From: Candidatus Shapirobacteria bacterium GW2011_GWF2_37_20
Lineage (GTDB): Bacteria > Patescibacteriota > Microgenomatia > UBA12405
Reading direction: 5' to 3'
Length of the DNA stretch: 40,410 bases
NCBI GenBank assembly: GCA_000989305.1
Contig: LBTB01000002.1
Location: forward strand, 1-40,410
Shown here: piece by piece, positions 9,346 through 20,480 of the stretch
Layout of the letters: each line of letters opens with the position of its first letter
How positions within the stretch are numbered: position 1 is the stretch's first letter
Made by a program: the position numbers and the translations under genes
The notes under the pieces: generated by a model
What the model saw: the letters and a program-made list of their open reading frames with translations, nothing else
The model's database searches: none
Told to the model about the DNA's origin: nothing

Positions 9346-10316
9346 TAAAGTTCAAAACTTTTAAAGAATTTAGCCAATTTTGCTTGACTATGGCGTAAAC
9401 GCCAGTTTACTTCGTCAATAGTCGCAATATCAGCCATCAGGGTCTTGACCTTTGAATTATCTATAAATTCAATATGCTTTGAATTTTCCAGTTCATAAAA
9501 ATCCAACACTCTATCCAACTTATTTTTATCTAATTTACCCAAATTTGCCATCAACAATAGATCAAATTCAATTTTTAAGTCTTTATAGAATAGTTCTAAA
9601 TAATCATTTTGATTTCTGATTTCTCCTTCATTTGCCGTTGACATAATATTTACCATTAACATCTTTTTGGCCTTACAGTTAGCAAAAACATCCCTCATTC
9701 CTTTGGTCAAAAAATTAGTAATCAATGATCCGTATACACTTCCCGGACATACAATTATTAAGTCAGCTTCGTTTAAAGCGTTGACTACCTCCGGGTTAGT
9801 GTTTACCTCTGGTTCTAGCCAAATCTTTTTGACATAATCCCTCGACATTCTAAGATCATCCAAATAGTGTTCTCCTTGATAGGTCTTACCTGTAACTGTT
9901 TCCAGGCAAATGTTTGCCGGCTGTAAGGACACGGGGATTACCTCTCCTTTCAAATCAGCTAAAGTTAATTTTTTAAATAACACATCTACATCAGCCAATG
10001 ATCCGGATTTTTCTGTCATGAATTGAAAAAAAGTGTTGCCAAAGTTTCGGCTTCTACCGTCCCTATACCTCAACATATCTTCCCACACACTTTTCTGATC
10101 TCCGTCCTTCCATAGAGATATCAGGGAGCGCCAATAATCTGAAGTTGCCAAAATTTGACCTCTTTCATCGGTCCTAAGGCGGCCAGTGTCTCCTCCGTTG
10201 TCAAAGGTAGTCACAATTGATTTTATGTTCTCAAATCCAGCTTGAACCAAAGCTTCATTGATTACCGGCATTCCGGTTCCACCACCTATCGTACATACTT
10301 TACTTTTATTATTCAT
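9345..10316 (-). CDS. YvcK/CofD-like protein (gluconeogenesis factor family)
   Basis: VCTIGGGTGMPVINEAL, TTFDNGGDTGRLR, DLIIVCPGSVYGSLITNFL are characteristic of the YvcK/CofD superfamily. Confidence 0.85.
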   Translation of the reverse strand: MNNKSKVCTIGGGTGMPVINEALVQAGFENIKSIVTTFDNGGDTGRLRTDERGQILATSDYWRSLISLWKDGDQKSVWEDMLRYRDGRSRNFGNTFFQFMTEKSGSLADVDVLFKKLTLADLKGEVIPVSLQPANICLETVTGKTYQGEHYLDDLRMSRDYVKKIWLEPEVNTNPEVVNALNEADLIIVCPGSVYGSLITNFLTKGMRDVFANCKAKKMLMVNIMSTANEGEIRNQNDYLELFYKDLKIEFDLLLMANLGKLDKNKLDRVLDFYELENSKHIEFIDNSKVKTLMADIATIDEVNWRLRHSQAKLAKFFKSFEL

Positions 10317-10393
10317 GGTTAAGATTATATCTCAATTCTTATCATGATATAGTAAATCAAAGTCAATTAAGCCCAAAAGGGCAATAAAACACA

Positions 10394-11452
10394 ATGAAGA
10401 TTAAAAAGGCCTTAATTACGGGAATTACCGGACAAGACGGAAGCTACTTAGCCGAATTACTACTTAAAAAAAACTATGAAGTTCACGGAATTATCAGAAG
10501 AACTAGTAATTTCAACACCAGCCGCATCGATCATCTTTTTCAGAATCCAAAAATAAAAGACCACACTCTTTTTTTGCATTACGGCGATTTAGCCGAACCT
10601 ACCGTTCTCGACAGACTTATACGTGAAATTCAACCCAACGAAATTTACAACCTCGCCGCCCAAACCCATGTCAAAGTAAGTTTCGAAATACCTGAATATA
10701 CAGCCGATGTTGTTGGCTTGGGAGTTATTCGTATTCTTGAAGCCATTAAAAACTACTGTCCCTCAACCAAATTTTTTCAGGCCTCAAGTAGTGAAATGTT
10801 TGGAAAGGTTTTGGAGAGTCCCCAAGACGAAAATACTCCTTTCTATCCCCGTTCCCCCTACGGTTGTGCCAAAGTCTTTGCTTATTGGATTACCAAAAAT
10901 TACCGGGAATCTTATAATCTTTTCGCCAGCAACGGTATATTTTTCAATCATGAATCTCCCCGTCGAGGCAAAACTTTTGTTACTAGAAAAATTACCCGTG
11001 CCGTAGCCAACATCAAGCTTGGCAAGCAGGATAAATTATATCTTGGAAATCTGGATGCCAAACGAGATTGGGGTTATGCTCGAGACTTTGTCAAAGCCAT
11101 GTGGCTGATGCTTCAGCAACCAAAGCCTGATGATTTTGTAGTTGCTACCGGAAAAACTCACAGCGTTAGGGAATTCGCAGTTTTAGCCTTTAAAGAAGCG
11201 GGTATTGATATCGTCTGGAAAGGTAAAAAGGAAAAGGAGCAGGGGATTGATAAAAAAACCGGCAAAACTTTAATTGAAATTGATCCCGAATATTTCCGTC
11301 CTGCGGAGGTTGATTTTCTTCAGGGAAATCCAAGGAAAGCAAATAAGATTTTAAAATGGAAATCAAAAACAAGTTTTGAAGAATTGGTTTCGCTTATGGT
11401 TAAATTCGACCTTGAAAATGAAGCCAAAGTTAATGGCTGGGTAAATTATTAG
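10394..11452 (+). CDS. gmd: GDP-mannose 4,6-dehydratase
   Basis: [80 protein letters not shown]. Confidence 0.97.
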   Translation: MKIKKALITGITGQDGSYLAELLLKKNYEVHGIIRRTSNFNTSRIDHLFQNPKIKDHTLFLHYGDLAEPTVLDRLIREIQPNEIYNLAAQTHVKVSFEIPEYTADVVGLGVIRILEAIKNYCPSTKFFQASSSEMFGKVLESPQDENTPFYPRSPYGCAKVFAYWITKNYRESYNLFASNGIFFNHESPRRGKTFVTRKITRAVANIKLGKQDKLYLGNLDAKRDWGYARDFVKAMWLMLQQPKPDDFVVATGKTHSVREFAVLAFKEAGIDIVWKGKKEKEQGIDKKTGKTLIEIDPEYFRPAEVDFLQGNPRKANKILKWKSKTSFEELVSLMVKFDLENEAKVNGWVNY

Positions 11453-12385
<933 letters not shown>

Positions 12386-12406
12386 ATTTTGCTTTATAAT
12401 AAACTC

Positions 12407-13207
12407 ATGTTGCCCTTAATCAAGGAAATAAAAGACGTCATTAAATGGCGTGAACTGCTTTGGCAAATGGTGGGCAGGGAAGTCAAAGCCCGATATAAGC
12501 AATCAATTTTGGGCTATTTTTGGGTAATATTAAATCCTCTAGCTCAAATGCTGGTCATGTCTTTTGCCTTTTCCATAATTCTTCGTATTCCCACCAATGC
12601 TGCCAGCAACATCCCCTACTCAATATTTCTATTTGTGGCCCTACTTCCCTGGAATCTTTTTGCCACTTCTTTATCATCAGCCGCCTCTTCATTGGTCAAC
12701 TCCAGTTCTCTGATTACCAAAGTTTATTTCCCCCGTACCATTTTAGTTCTGTCAACCATTATTGCCAAAATAATTGACTTTCTTTTTGCCAGCACCATCC
12801 TAATTGTTTACATGTTCGCCTACCATATTCCCATTTCACTCAATATCTTATGGATATTTCCCATTTTTTTTATTCAACAGATATTTACCCTGGGTTTATC
12901 TCTCTTCTTCGCCGCTGCCAACTTAATTTATCGCGACATTCAATATCTCTTAAACATGATTATTCTTCTTTGGCTATATGCTTCACCCGTCTTTTACCCG
13001 GTTGATCTAGTCCCAGAGAAATTCAAAATCATTTACCAGTTAAATCCCATGGCCGTAATCATTAACGCTTACCGTCAAACAATTCTTGGTAGTGGTGCCC
13101 CCAATTACACCAGCCTTGCTATTGCTCTTGTTCTTTCCCTCGTAGTTCTTTTACTCGGTTTATCATATTTTAAATCCCGCGAAAAAATCTTCGCAGATAA
13201 TATCTAA
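12407..13207 (+). CDS. ABC-2 type polysaccharide export permease (Wzm-like)
   Basis: WRELLWQMVGREVKARYKQSILGYFWVILNPLAQMLVMSFAFSIILRIP. Start set at ATG 12407, not the TTG at 12389. Confidence 0.93.
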   Translation: MLPLIKEIKDVIKWRELLWQMVGREVKARYKQSILGYFWVILNPLAQMLVMSFAFSIILRIPTNAASNIPYSIFLFVALLPWNLFATSLSSAASSLVNSSSLITKVYFPRTILVLSTIIAKIIDFLFASTILIVYMFAYHIPISLNILWIFPIFFIQQIFTLGLSLFFAAANLIYRDIQYLLNMIILLWLYASPVFYPVDLVPEKFKIIYQLNPMAVIINAYRQTILGSGAPNYTSLAIALVLSLVVLLLGLSYFKSREKIFADNI

Positions 13208-13208
13208 T

Positions 13209-13958
13209 ATGGAAAATACAGTTATCAAATTTGAAAATGTTACCAAAAAGTTTTCTTTGCAGAGTCAAAAAACTTTTAAAGAATTTATCCCCGCTCTTTT
13301 AAGGGGAGAAGAAACAACCAAAGGGTTTACTGCCCTCGATAACCTGAGTTTCGAGATACATAAGGGCGAAGTAGTTGGAATCATCGGCCCTAATGGCTCT
13401 GGTAAGTCCACCATTTTAAAGCTTATTGCCGGCGTTATGTCTCCTAGTATTGGAAAAGTAAGTGTTCACGGCCAAGTCTCACCCCTTATTGAGCTGGGCG
13501 CTGGCATGCACCCGGAACTAACCGGTCGAGAAAACATATATTTAAATGGCGCTATTCTTGGACTTAAAAGAAAAGAAATTGAAAAAAATCTCCAAAACAT
13601 AATTGATTTTTCTGAAATCTCAGAATTTATAGATCAACCGGTCAAGCATTATTCCTCAGGTATGTATATGCGCCTTGCTTTCTCCATTGCTATTCACGTC
13701 CACCCCGAAATTCTTTTGGTTGATGAAATCCTGGCCGTTGGTGACACCAACTTCCAAGCCAAGTGCTTTAAAAAAATGAATGAGTATAAAAAAGATAACA
13801 ATATTACTATAATCTTTGTCTCCCACAATCTAAAACAAGTCGCAACCTTTTGTGAAAGAGTTATATATCTCAACCACCACCAAATCTTTGCTGATGAAAT
13901 TCCAAAGAAATCAATTTTACTATATACAATAGATGAAAAACAAACTAACAAAACTTAA
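13209..13958 (+). CDS. ABC polysaccharide export ATP-binding protein (short Wzt-like, no C-terminal glycan-binding domain)
   Basis: Walker A GPNGSGKST, signature YSSGMYMRLAFSIA, Walker B ILLVDEILAVGD; KKFSLQ...FTALDNLSFEIHKGEVVGIIG. Confidence 0.95.
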   Translation: MENTVIKFENVTKKFSLQSQKTFKEFIPALLRGEETTKGFTALDNLSFEIHKGEVVGIIGPNGSGKSTILKLIAGVMSPSIGKVSVHGQVSPLIELGAGMHPELTGRENIYLNGAILGLKRKEIEKNLQNIIDFSEISEFIDQPVKHYSSGMYMRLAFSIAIHVHPEILLVDEILAVGDTNFQAKCFKKMNEYKKDNNITIIFVSHNLKQVATFCERVIYLNHHQIFADEIPKKSILLYTIDEKQTNKT

Positions 13959-14847
13959 ATTTACAGGAGAAAGACTAATACCAAAACTCAACGAAGGGTC
14001 GGCTTTTTACTATGAACACATAATTAGATATCTACTTGCTTGCCAGTATACAAAAGGTAAAACAATATTGGATGCTGGTTGCGGAACGGGCTATGGAAGT
14101 TATTTAATCAGTAAGCATGGTCTAGGTAAACAGATTCAGGCAGTTGATATATCGCCTCAAACGATAATCTACGCCAAAGAAAACTATGGTAAATCTAATA
14201 TAGACTTTCATGTTGATGATATTTTGAATCTCAAAACAATAAAAGATAAAACGATTGATTTAGCCATAAGTTTTGAGGTAATAGAACACATATCAAAACA
14301 AAATAAATTTTTATTACAAATTAAAAGAGTATTAAAAAATAAAGGCCTATTTATTGTCTCAACACCAAATGTTTTAACCTACCCAAAAGGGAATAAATAT
14401 CACCTGAAAGAGCTTGGGCCAAATGAATTCAAACAATTACTAAATAAACACTTTAAAAATATAACCATACTCAATCAAAACTTTTTTCTCAGCCAAGAAA
14501 TAAATATACCAAATAATAATAAACAAAAAGATATTAATATAAAAAACAATCAAAATTTTTTTGAACAAAAACAAATAAACTTAAAACAATCTAAAAATCT
14601 ATCTAATTGTGAATATATAATCGCGCTTTGCTCTGACAAAAGCATCAAGAACCCAATACCTGTTTCAATATCCCTAGAAAACGTCGACAATTTTAACTTA
14701 ACAGAAGGCATAATTTCCCTTTCAAAACAATTCAGTGAATTAATAACACAAAGAAACAACATTAAAGTTGAACTAGATATGATAAAATCGTCCAAATTTT
14801 TTAAGCTTTGGCCCACATATGACAGATTGAAAAAACTTTTTAACTAA
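13933..14847 (+). CDS. Class I SAM methyltransferase with C-terminal helical/coiled segment
   Basis: FTGERLIP, ILDAGCGTGYGSYLIS, ISFEVIEHISKQNKFLLQIKRVLKNKGLFIVSTPN; C-terminus ELDMIKSSKFFKLWPTYDRLKKL. Confidence 0.88.
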   Translation: MKNKLTKLKFTGERLIPKLNEGSAFYYEHIIRYLLACQYTKGKTILDAGCGTGYGSYLISKHGLGKQIQAVDISPQTIIYAKENYGKSNIDFHVDDILNLKTIKDKTIDLAISFEVIEHISKQNKFLLQIKRVLKNKGLFIVSTPNVLTYPKGNKYHLKELGPNEFKQLLNKHFKNITILNQNFFLSQEINIPNNNKQKDINIKNNQNFFEQKQINLKQSKNLSNCEYIIALCSDKSIKNPIPVSISLENVDNFNLTEGIISLSKQFSELITQRNNIKVELDMIKSSKFFKLWPTYDRLKKLFN

Positions 14848-16193
14848 TGAATAATAAAATACCATTAACACAACCTAAAACCTCAATAATTATTCTTAAT
14901 TACTTTGGAGAAAAGGTTATCACTGAAACAATAAATTCAGTTTTAAATCAAAATTATCCCAAAGATAAATACGAAATTTTAATCCCGGACAATGCTTCAA
15001 AAGATAAAAGTTTAGAGATTCTCAACAATTTTTCTAAAAAATATAAAAATATAAAAATCCTTCCTTTAAACAAAAATTACGGTTTTGCCGGCGGTAATGG
15101 TAAGGCTATTAAACATGCTAAAGGCGAATACATCATATTGTTAAACAACGATTGCTTGGTTGATAAAAATTGGCTAAAAAATCTTATAACCTGTGCAGAC
15201 AAGGATCCTCAAATATTTTCCGTATCTTCTAAAGTACTTATCTATCCAAAGTATTTTACTGTTACATTTAAAAGCACTGATAATTTAAAAAGTTGTAAAT
15301 TATTTAATACCAAACTGCTTAGATTTGGGAAAGAAACTTATCTCGAATTACCGTTTAAGAAAGAAAACAACTTATACTCACTAGACATCCCTTTTGAAGA
15401 AAAGAGCGACAACATACTTCAAATTTGTTTAGAGTTTATTGAGAAAAATATAAATATTCCAAAACTTAATGAAAAGATAGAACACACCTACGATAGAAAT
15501 AAAAAAAGTAACACTGTCTCCCTATTTATTAATACAAATAGTTCAACTATCAAAAAAAAATCATTTAATAAAATACAAAATGCGGGTTCATTGGTATTCC
15601 ACGATGGTTATGGACGGGATATTGGAGCCACTGTTCAAAATCAAAAAGGGGATTATGAAAGGGATTTTAGACAATACGATTATGACCGTGAAGTATATTC
15701 AACCTGCGGTGCAGCGTCACTTTATCGCAAATCAATTATAGACAAAATTGGTTTTTTAACCGACGATTTCTTTATGTATTACGAAGATACGGAACTTTGT
15801 GAAAGGGCAAGTCTCGCGGGGTACAAAAACTATTATTGTCATTCTGCTATTGCCAGACACCTTCACGCCTTATCAAGCAAAGAATGGTCACCCTTTTTCG
15901 TCTTTCATACAGAAAAAGGCAGATTATTACATATTTTTTATCATTTTCCCTTTAAAGTATTCTTAAAAGAATATTATGAATTTTTCAAATATTCAATATT
16001 ACGCCTAGGACACAATTCTGTATTTAATCGGAACCATTTATCAAAAGACATTCAGTATTTTAATGTAGCTATATATTTTATCAAAAATATTTTTTATATT
16101 ATTAATCGCAAAAAAGTTTTAAATCAAAATAATATTGTTAGTATTAATAGTTTTTACCACAAAATACTAAATGGCCATTGGGTTGAAAAATAA
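14847..16193 (+). CDS. Glycosyltransferase family 2 with internal extra domain
   Basis: SIIILNYFGEKVITETINSVLNQ, LNKNYGFAGGNG, LLNNDCLVDKNW, QNAGSLVFHDGYGRDIGA, ACGAASLYRKS-type segment, FFMYYEDTELCERASLAGYK. Confidence 0.9.
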   Translation: MNNKIPLTQPKTSIIILNYFGEKVITETINSVLNQNYPKDKYEILIPDNASKDKSLEILNNFSKKYKNIKILPLNKNYGFAGGNGKAIKHAKGEYIILLNNDCLVDKNWLKNLITCADKDPQIFSVSSKVLIYPKYFTVTFKSTDNLKSCKLFNTKLLRFGKETYLELPFKKENNLYSLDIPFEEKSDNILQICLEFIEKNINIPKLNEKIEHTYDRNKKSNTVSLFINTNSSTIKKKSFNKIQNAGSLVFHDGYGRDIGATVQNQKGDYERDFRQYDYDREVYSTCGAASLYRKSIIDKIGFLTDDFFMYYEDTELCERASLAGYKNYYCHSAIARHLHALSSKEWSPFFVFHTEKGRLLHIFYHFPFKVFLKEYYEFFKYSILRLGHNSVFNRNHLSKDIQYFNVAIYFIKNIFYIINRKKVLNQNNIVSINSFYHKILNGHWVEK

Positions 16194-17751
16194 TATAAAA
16201 AAAACAGCTGTTGTTTATGATAAATGGTTAAGCACGCTTGGGGGCGGAGAAGTTGTTGCTTGTAATTTTACCAAGGCCTTGCATGAGGTTGGATACGAAA
16301 CCACATTTATAGCAGGTAATTTAGTCGATCCAAAAATAATTAAGGATAAGTTAAAGATAGATCTTACTGGAATTAATTTTATAGAAGTTTGGAATGACGA
16401 GGATAGAATATCTCAGCTTACTGAGAACACAGACATTTTTGTCAATGCTTCTTATATGGATTACACTTTATCTAAATCAAAACATAACTACTATTACACG
16501 TCATTTCCAACAAAAGCCAATAACAATCCAAAAGCCTATATTATTAATAATATTTTATTACCCCTGCTTTCAAAGCATATAAAACCAGTTGAGTTTTCCA
16601 GTAACTCGGTCAATACAAAAGAGGAAAATGGTCACCTTCTCTATCAAATTGATAAAAACCTTGAAGTAAAATTTTCGTACCTAAAACCTGCTAGGGAGTA
16701 TCTATGTAAATTTTCAATATTTTATCCCCTAGTTTCAAAATATAGTCAAGAATGTACTAAATATGAATTGAAAAATGCCAGTCTAACTTCACAGAACATT
16801 AGATTTGATCACCTACATAATGTCATTCATTATGAATTAAAATTTATTCCAAATTTCAAAACAACTAATCTAAATATCATATTTTCCAATTTCCGAGACG
16901 AGGCATATCTAATTAACCCCAGAATTATTACATATAATCCCATAAATAAGCGCTTCCTAAAACTTATTGAACACAAGTTTATAAACCGTCTTAGAGCTGG
17001 TTTTTTTTACAATATTAAGGGTCGAATGAAAAAATTTGATTTAATTTTTGCCAACTCTTCTTTTACCCAAAAATGGATTAAAAAATATTGGAATACTCCA
17101 TCAACAGTTTTATACCCTCCAGTATCACTAATAAAATCCAACAAAAAAATTATCAAAAATAATCAAATATGTTCTGTTGGTCGATTTTTTACCCTTGGTC
17201 ACGGAAAAAAACAAGAAATAATGGTTAACGCTTTTAAACAACTATGCGATAAGGGCTTGAAGGAGTGGGAACTTCATTTGGCAGGCGGCCTTGGAAACGA
17301 GGAATCAAGCCAAAATTTTATGAAAGAGTTACAAAATCAATCTAAGGGTTATCCAATATTTTTTCACATAAACTGCTCTAGAAAGGAAATCGAAAACATA
17401 TATTTAAGCTCCAAAATTTATTGGCATGCCACAGGTTTTGGAGAAAATCAGGACATAAATCCTATTAAATTTGAACACTTTGGTATCGCCCCAATTGAAG
17501 CAATCTCAGCAAAATGTGTACCTGTTTTATTTAACGGCGGAGGCTTGCCAGACACCGTTAAATCTTTTCATATAAGCTCCAAAAAATATTTGTTTAACTC
17601 TATTCCAGAACTGATTGATAAAACAGAATATATTATTTTAAACTATAATAAACAGTCAAAAATAATTAATAAAATACAAAAAAAATTATTGGAAACATAC
17701 AGTGAAAAAGCATTTAAAAATAAATTTATTAAACAAATAACAAATGCTTAA
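16171..17751 (+). CDS. Glycosyltransferase family 4 with internal extra domain
   Basis: KWLSTLGGGEVVACNFTKAL; FDLIFANSSFTQKWIKKYWNTPSTVLYPPV; FEHFGIAPIEAISAKCVPVLFNGGGLPDTV. Confidence 0.88.
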   Translation: MAIGLKNNIKKTAVVYDKWLSTLGGGEVVACNFTKALHEVGYETTFIAGNLVDPKIIKDKLKIDLTGINFIEVWNDEDRISQLTENTDIFVNASYMDYTLSKSKHNYYYTSFPTKANNNPKAYIINNILLPLLSKHIKPVEFSSNSVNTKEENGHLLYQIDKNLEVKFSYLKPAREYLCKFSIFYPLVSKYSQECTKYELKNASLTSQNIRFDHLHNVIHYELKFIPNFKTTNLNIIFSNFRDEAYLINPRIITYNPINKRFLKLIEHKFINRLRAGFFYNIKGRMKKFDLIFANSSFTQKWIKKYWNTPSTVLYPPVSLIKSNKKIIKNNQICSVGRFFTLGHGKKQEIMVNAFKQLCDKGLKEWELHLAGGLGNEESSQNFMKELQNQSKGYPIFFHINCSRKEIENIYLSSKIYWHATGFGENQDINPIKFEHFGIAPIEAISAKCVPVLFNGGGLPDTVKSFHISSKKYLFNSIPELIDKTEYIILNYNKQSKIINKIQKKLLETYSEKAFKNKFIKQITNA

Positions 17752-18670
17752 CAATAAAAAACATATAGCTGACTTAATAATATTTTTAAGCAACAAGCTC
17801 AAGGTAACTTTTGGCGATTTTTCTAGATATGACATGTTTGAATATTTAGAATCAAAAGGACTACATTTAACACCAGTTCACTTTTATCAACCAATTCCTG
17901 ATCTATCATCGTTAAACTGGGAAAAAATATCGAAACCCCAAAAAATTTTTGGTATCAATTTTAATGACAAAAAACAATTGGTACTACTAAACAAGTTTAA
18001 AAAATATCAAAAAGAATATAACCTATTTCCTACAACAAAACCAAAAAAAAATTATGAATTTTTTCTAAATAATCTTGCATTTGATAATGTTGATGCAATG
18101 AACTACTACAATATTGTCCGCCACTTTAAGCCAAAAACTATCATTGAAATAGGATCGGGACAAAGTACAAAAATAGCCGCCAAAGCTTGCTTGCTCAACA
18201 AGGATACAAAATTAATTAGTATCGAACCTTACCCTCAGCCAATTTTAAGAAAAGGATTCCCGGGTTTATACAAACTTATTCCAAAAAAAGTGGAGAATGT
18301 CGATATAAACACTTTCAAAAAATTAAATAAAAACGATATACTTTTTATTGATTCATCCCACGTTTTAAATACCGGTAGTGACGTTGTTTATGAATATTTA
18401 CAAATACTACCTCAATTGAAAAAGGGGGTAATAATTCACATTCACGACATCTTTTTTCCATTCGATTATCCAACAGCCTGGATTAAAGATGAAAAACGCT
18501 TTTGGACTGAACAGTATTTAGTTCAGGCCTTACTCACATTCTCAAAAGCTTTTCAGATACTTCTATCAAACAATTATATCTCACACAAATATTCAAACGA
18601 ACTCAGAAACATTTATCCAAAACTACCACATATTGGAGGAGGTAGTTTATGGTTAAAAAAAATAATCTAA
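17744..18670 (+). CDS. Class I SAM methyltransferase-like protein
   Basis: KPKTIIEIGSGQSTKIAAKA, ISIEPYPQP, DILFIDSSHVLNTGSDVVYEYLQILPQLKKGVIIHIHDI. Confidence 0.82.
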   Translation: MLNNKKHIADLIIFLSNKLKVTFGDFSRYDMFEYLESKGLHLTPVHFYQPIPDLSSLNWEKISKPQKIFGINFNDKKQLVLLNKFKKYQKEYNLFPTTKPKKNYEFFLNNLAFDNVDAMNYYNIVRHFKPKTIIEIGSGQSTKIAAKACLLNKDTKLISIEPYPQPILRKGFPGLYKLIPKKVENVDINTFKKLNKNDILFIDSSHVLNTGSDVVYEYLQILPQLKKGVIIHIHDIFFPFDYPTAWIKDEKRFWTEQYLVQALLTFSKAFQILLSNNYISHKYSNELRNIYPKLPHIGGGSLWLKKII

Positions 18671-18672
18671 CA

Positions 18673-20460
18673 CTACAGATTGATTAGTATTGATTCAGCG
18701 GTTTCAAAAAACCTAAGCTGCTTATTAACCAATAAATATTTACTTATTTGATTAAACTCGTCAATTGATAAAGCCAATTTATTAACCTTAATATAATTTA
18801 CCCCTCGTTTTTTTAAAAAATCTATTGTCTCGTCATTATTAATACCTTTTTGTATAAAATTTGCATCAACTAAATAATCAAGAGGGTCAAACGAAGCATC
18901 ACCATTGAATAGGTAACAACCGTGAAATAATTGAGAATACAAAACTGTTTTTTTATATGAATGGTCTTCTAAATAATTTTTAACAGTCTTACTGTATATT
19001 GGATAGTCCAGAAGAACTTTTCCGTCACATATTTTATGCAACTCACCATAGGCCGCAATGTCAATATTTGGAACATTGACAGATTTTAGATTAATAGGAA
19101 CAAACTCAATGATTGATATTGCAAACAGAAATAAAACAAACCCCTTAAAAAATAAACTATCATATTTTTTCTGAATACTATTCATACAAAATATAGTTAT
19201 TAATACAAAACCAAAGTTAAATATAAAATACCACCTTGCTGGCGCACGCATATCTTTAAGTATTGGAAATTTAACAAAAAGATCATACGGCAAGGGTAAT
19301 CCCGCGTAAGCCCCATTAACAAACAACCTCGGACCCAATGAAAAAACAAAACCTATTATTATTAATAAAACAGAAGTGGCTAAAAGAGACTTATTTTCAA
19401 ATGAAACATCAATTAATTTCCTAGAAATTTTAATTCTACTAATCAAATAAACTCCAAGAACAAGTAATGGAACTATCCCCACAAAACTTGCACTTTCACC
19501 TGAATTATGAAGATTTAAACTATTCCACTTTTGAATCAATACAAAATTTCTAATTAATGATCTTGGAAGTATAAAAACATAATCAGTAATATTAGCAGAA
19601 TAAACTAAATACGTATTATATGGCCAGTCCAGCTCATACTGACTCCTTGTCTTTACAATGTTTACTAAATATGGAGATATAAATAAAGATATTAAAGCTA
19701 CTATTGATATCAGTGTAAAAAAATGTAACTTTACGGTTTTAAAATTTTTAATACCATATATCATCAATACTAGTCTATGTAAACCAATTGACACCATCAT
19801 ATACACAAACAGCATATTACTCGCATAAAATTGCAATGCACCTAGAAAAGAAATTAAAAATAGATTCATGACATAAACTTTCTTCTTTGTGTGAAAGTTT
19901 ATTTTTAAAAGTGATAAATTTATACCAAATGCAAAAAGTGTAAAAAAGAAACTTTGTAACTGGAAATGGCCAATATGAATCATGGCAAAAGGCATGTATG
20001 CAAACAACAAACCTCCTAAGTAAGATAAATACACACTCTCCGTCAATTTCCTCGATAAAAAAACACCACCGAGAAAATTTAAATATATTATAAAAAGATA
20101 TGTTAAGTTATATGCACCAACGGGGTTCTTTGTAATCAACTTAGCAATATGAACTATTGCTGATTGAGGATACAAAGGTTCAGAATACAACAGTGTGCCT
20201 TTCCTTGGATAAAAATGAGGTAAATTATTTAAATTCTTAAAATCAAATTTATATATTTTATTGCCAGTAACATTCAACTGCCAAACCATATGGAGACTAT
20301 CATACTTGTCTAAAAGGCTAGTATTAAGATTACTAACAAGTCCTCTGAATACAAATAAAATTAAAGTCACAGGAATAAACAAGTATAAAAAAAATATAAT
20401 TAATATCTTCTTAGCGTTTATTATCATTTGAGTGGAGTAATAACTCGTGTCATCTTTCAA
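18673..20460 (-). CDS. Multi-pass membrane protein, GT-C/YfhO-like
   Basis: Many hydrophobic segments; early acidic loop LLDKYDSLHMVWQ; start uncertain (TTG at 20460, or the ATG of MIINAKKI). Confidence 0.65.
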   Translation of the reverse strand: MKDDTSYYSTQMIINAKKILIIFFLYLFIPVTLILFVFRGLVSNLNTSLLDKYDSLHMVWQLNVTGNKIYKFDFKNLNNLPHFYPRKGTLLYSEPLYPQSAIVHIAKLITKNPVGAYNLTYLFIIYLNFLGGVFLSRKLTESVYLSYLGGLLFAYMPFAMIHIGHFQLQSFFFTLFAFGINLSLLKINFHTKKKVYVMNLFLISFLGALQFYASNMLFVYMMVSIGLHRLVLMIYGIKNFKTVKLHFFTLISIVALISLFISPYLVNIVKTRSQYELDWPYNTYLVYSANITDYVFILPRSLIRNFVLIQKWNSLNLHNSGESASFVGIVPLLVLGVYLISRIKISRKLIDVSFENKSLLATSVLLIIIGFVFSLGPRLFVNGAYAGLPLPYDLFVKFPILKDMRAPARWYFIFNFGFVLITIFCMNSIQKKYDSLFFKGFVLFLFAISIIEFVPINLKSVNVPNIDIAAYGELHKICDGKVLLDYPIYSKTVKNYLEDHSYKKTVLYSQLFHGCYLFNGDASFDPLDYLVDANFIQKGINNDETIDFLKKRGVNYIKVNKLALSIDEFNQISKYLLVNKQLRFFETAESILINL

Positions 20461-20480
20461 AAATATATATTTATATAGTT

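Noticed and set aside
10707-11006. ORFs 10707-11006 (+), 11190-11372 (-) and 11932-12186 (-)
   Set aside because: Overlap gmd/fcl, which are unambiguous; no independent support.
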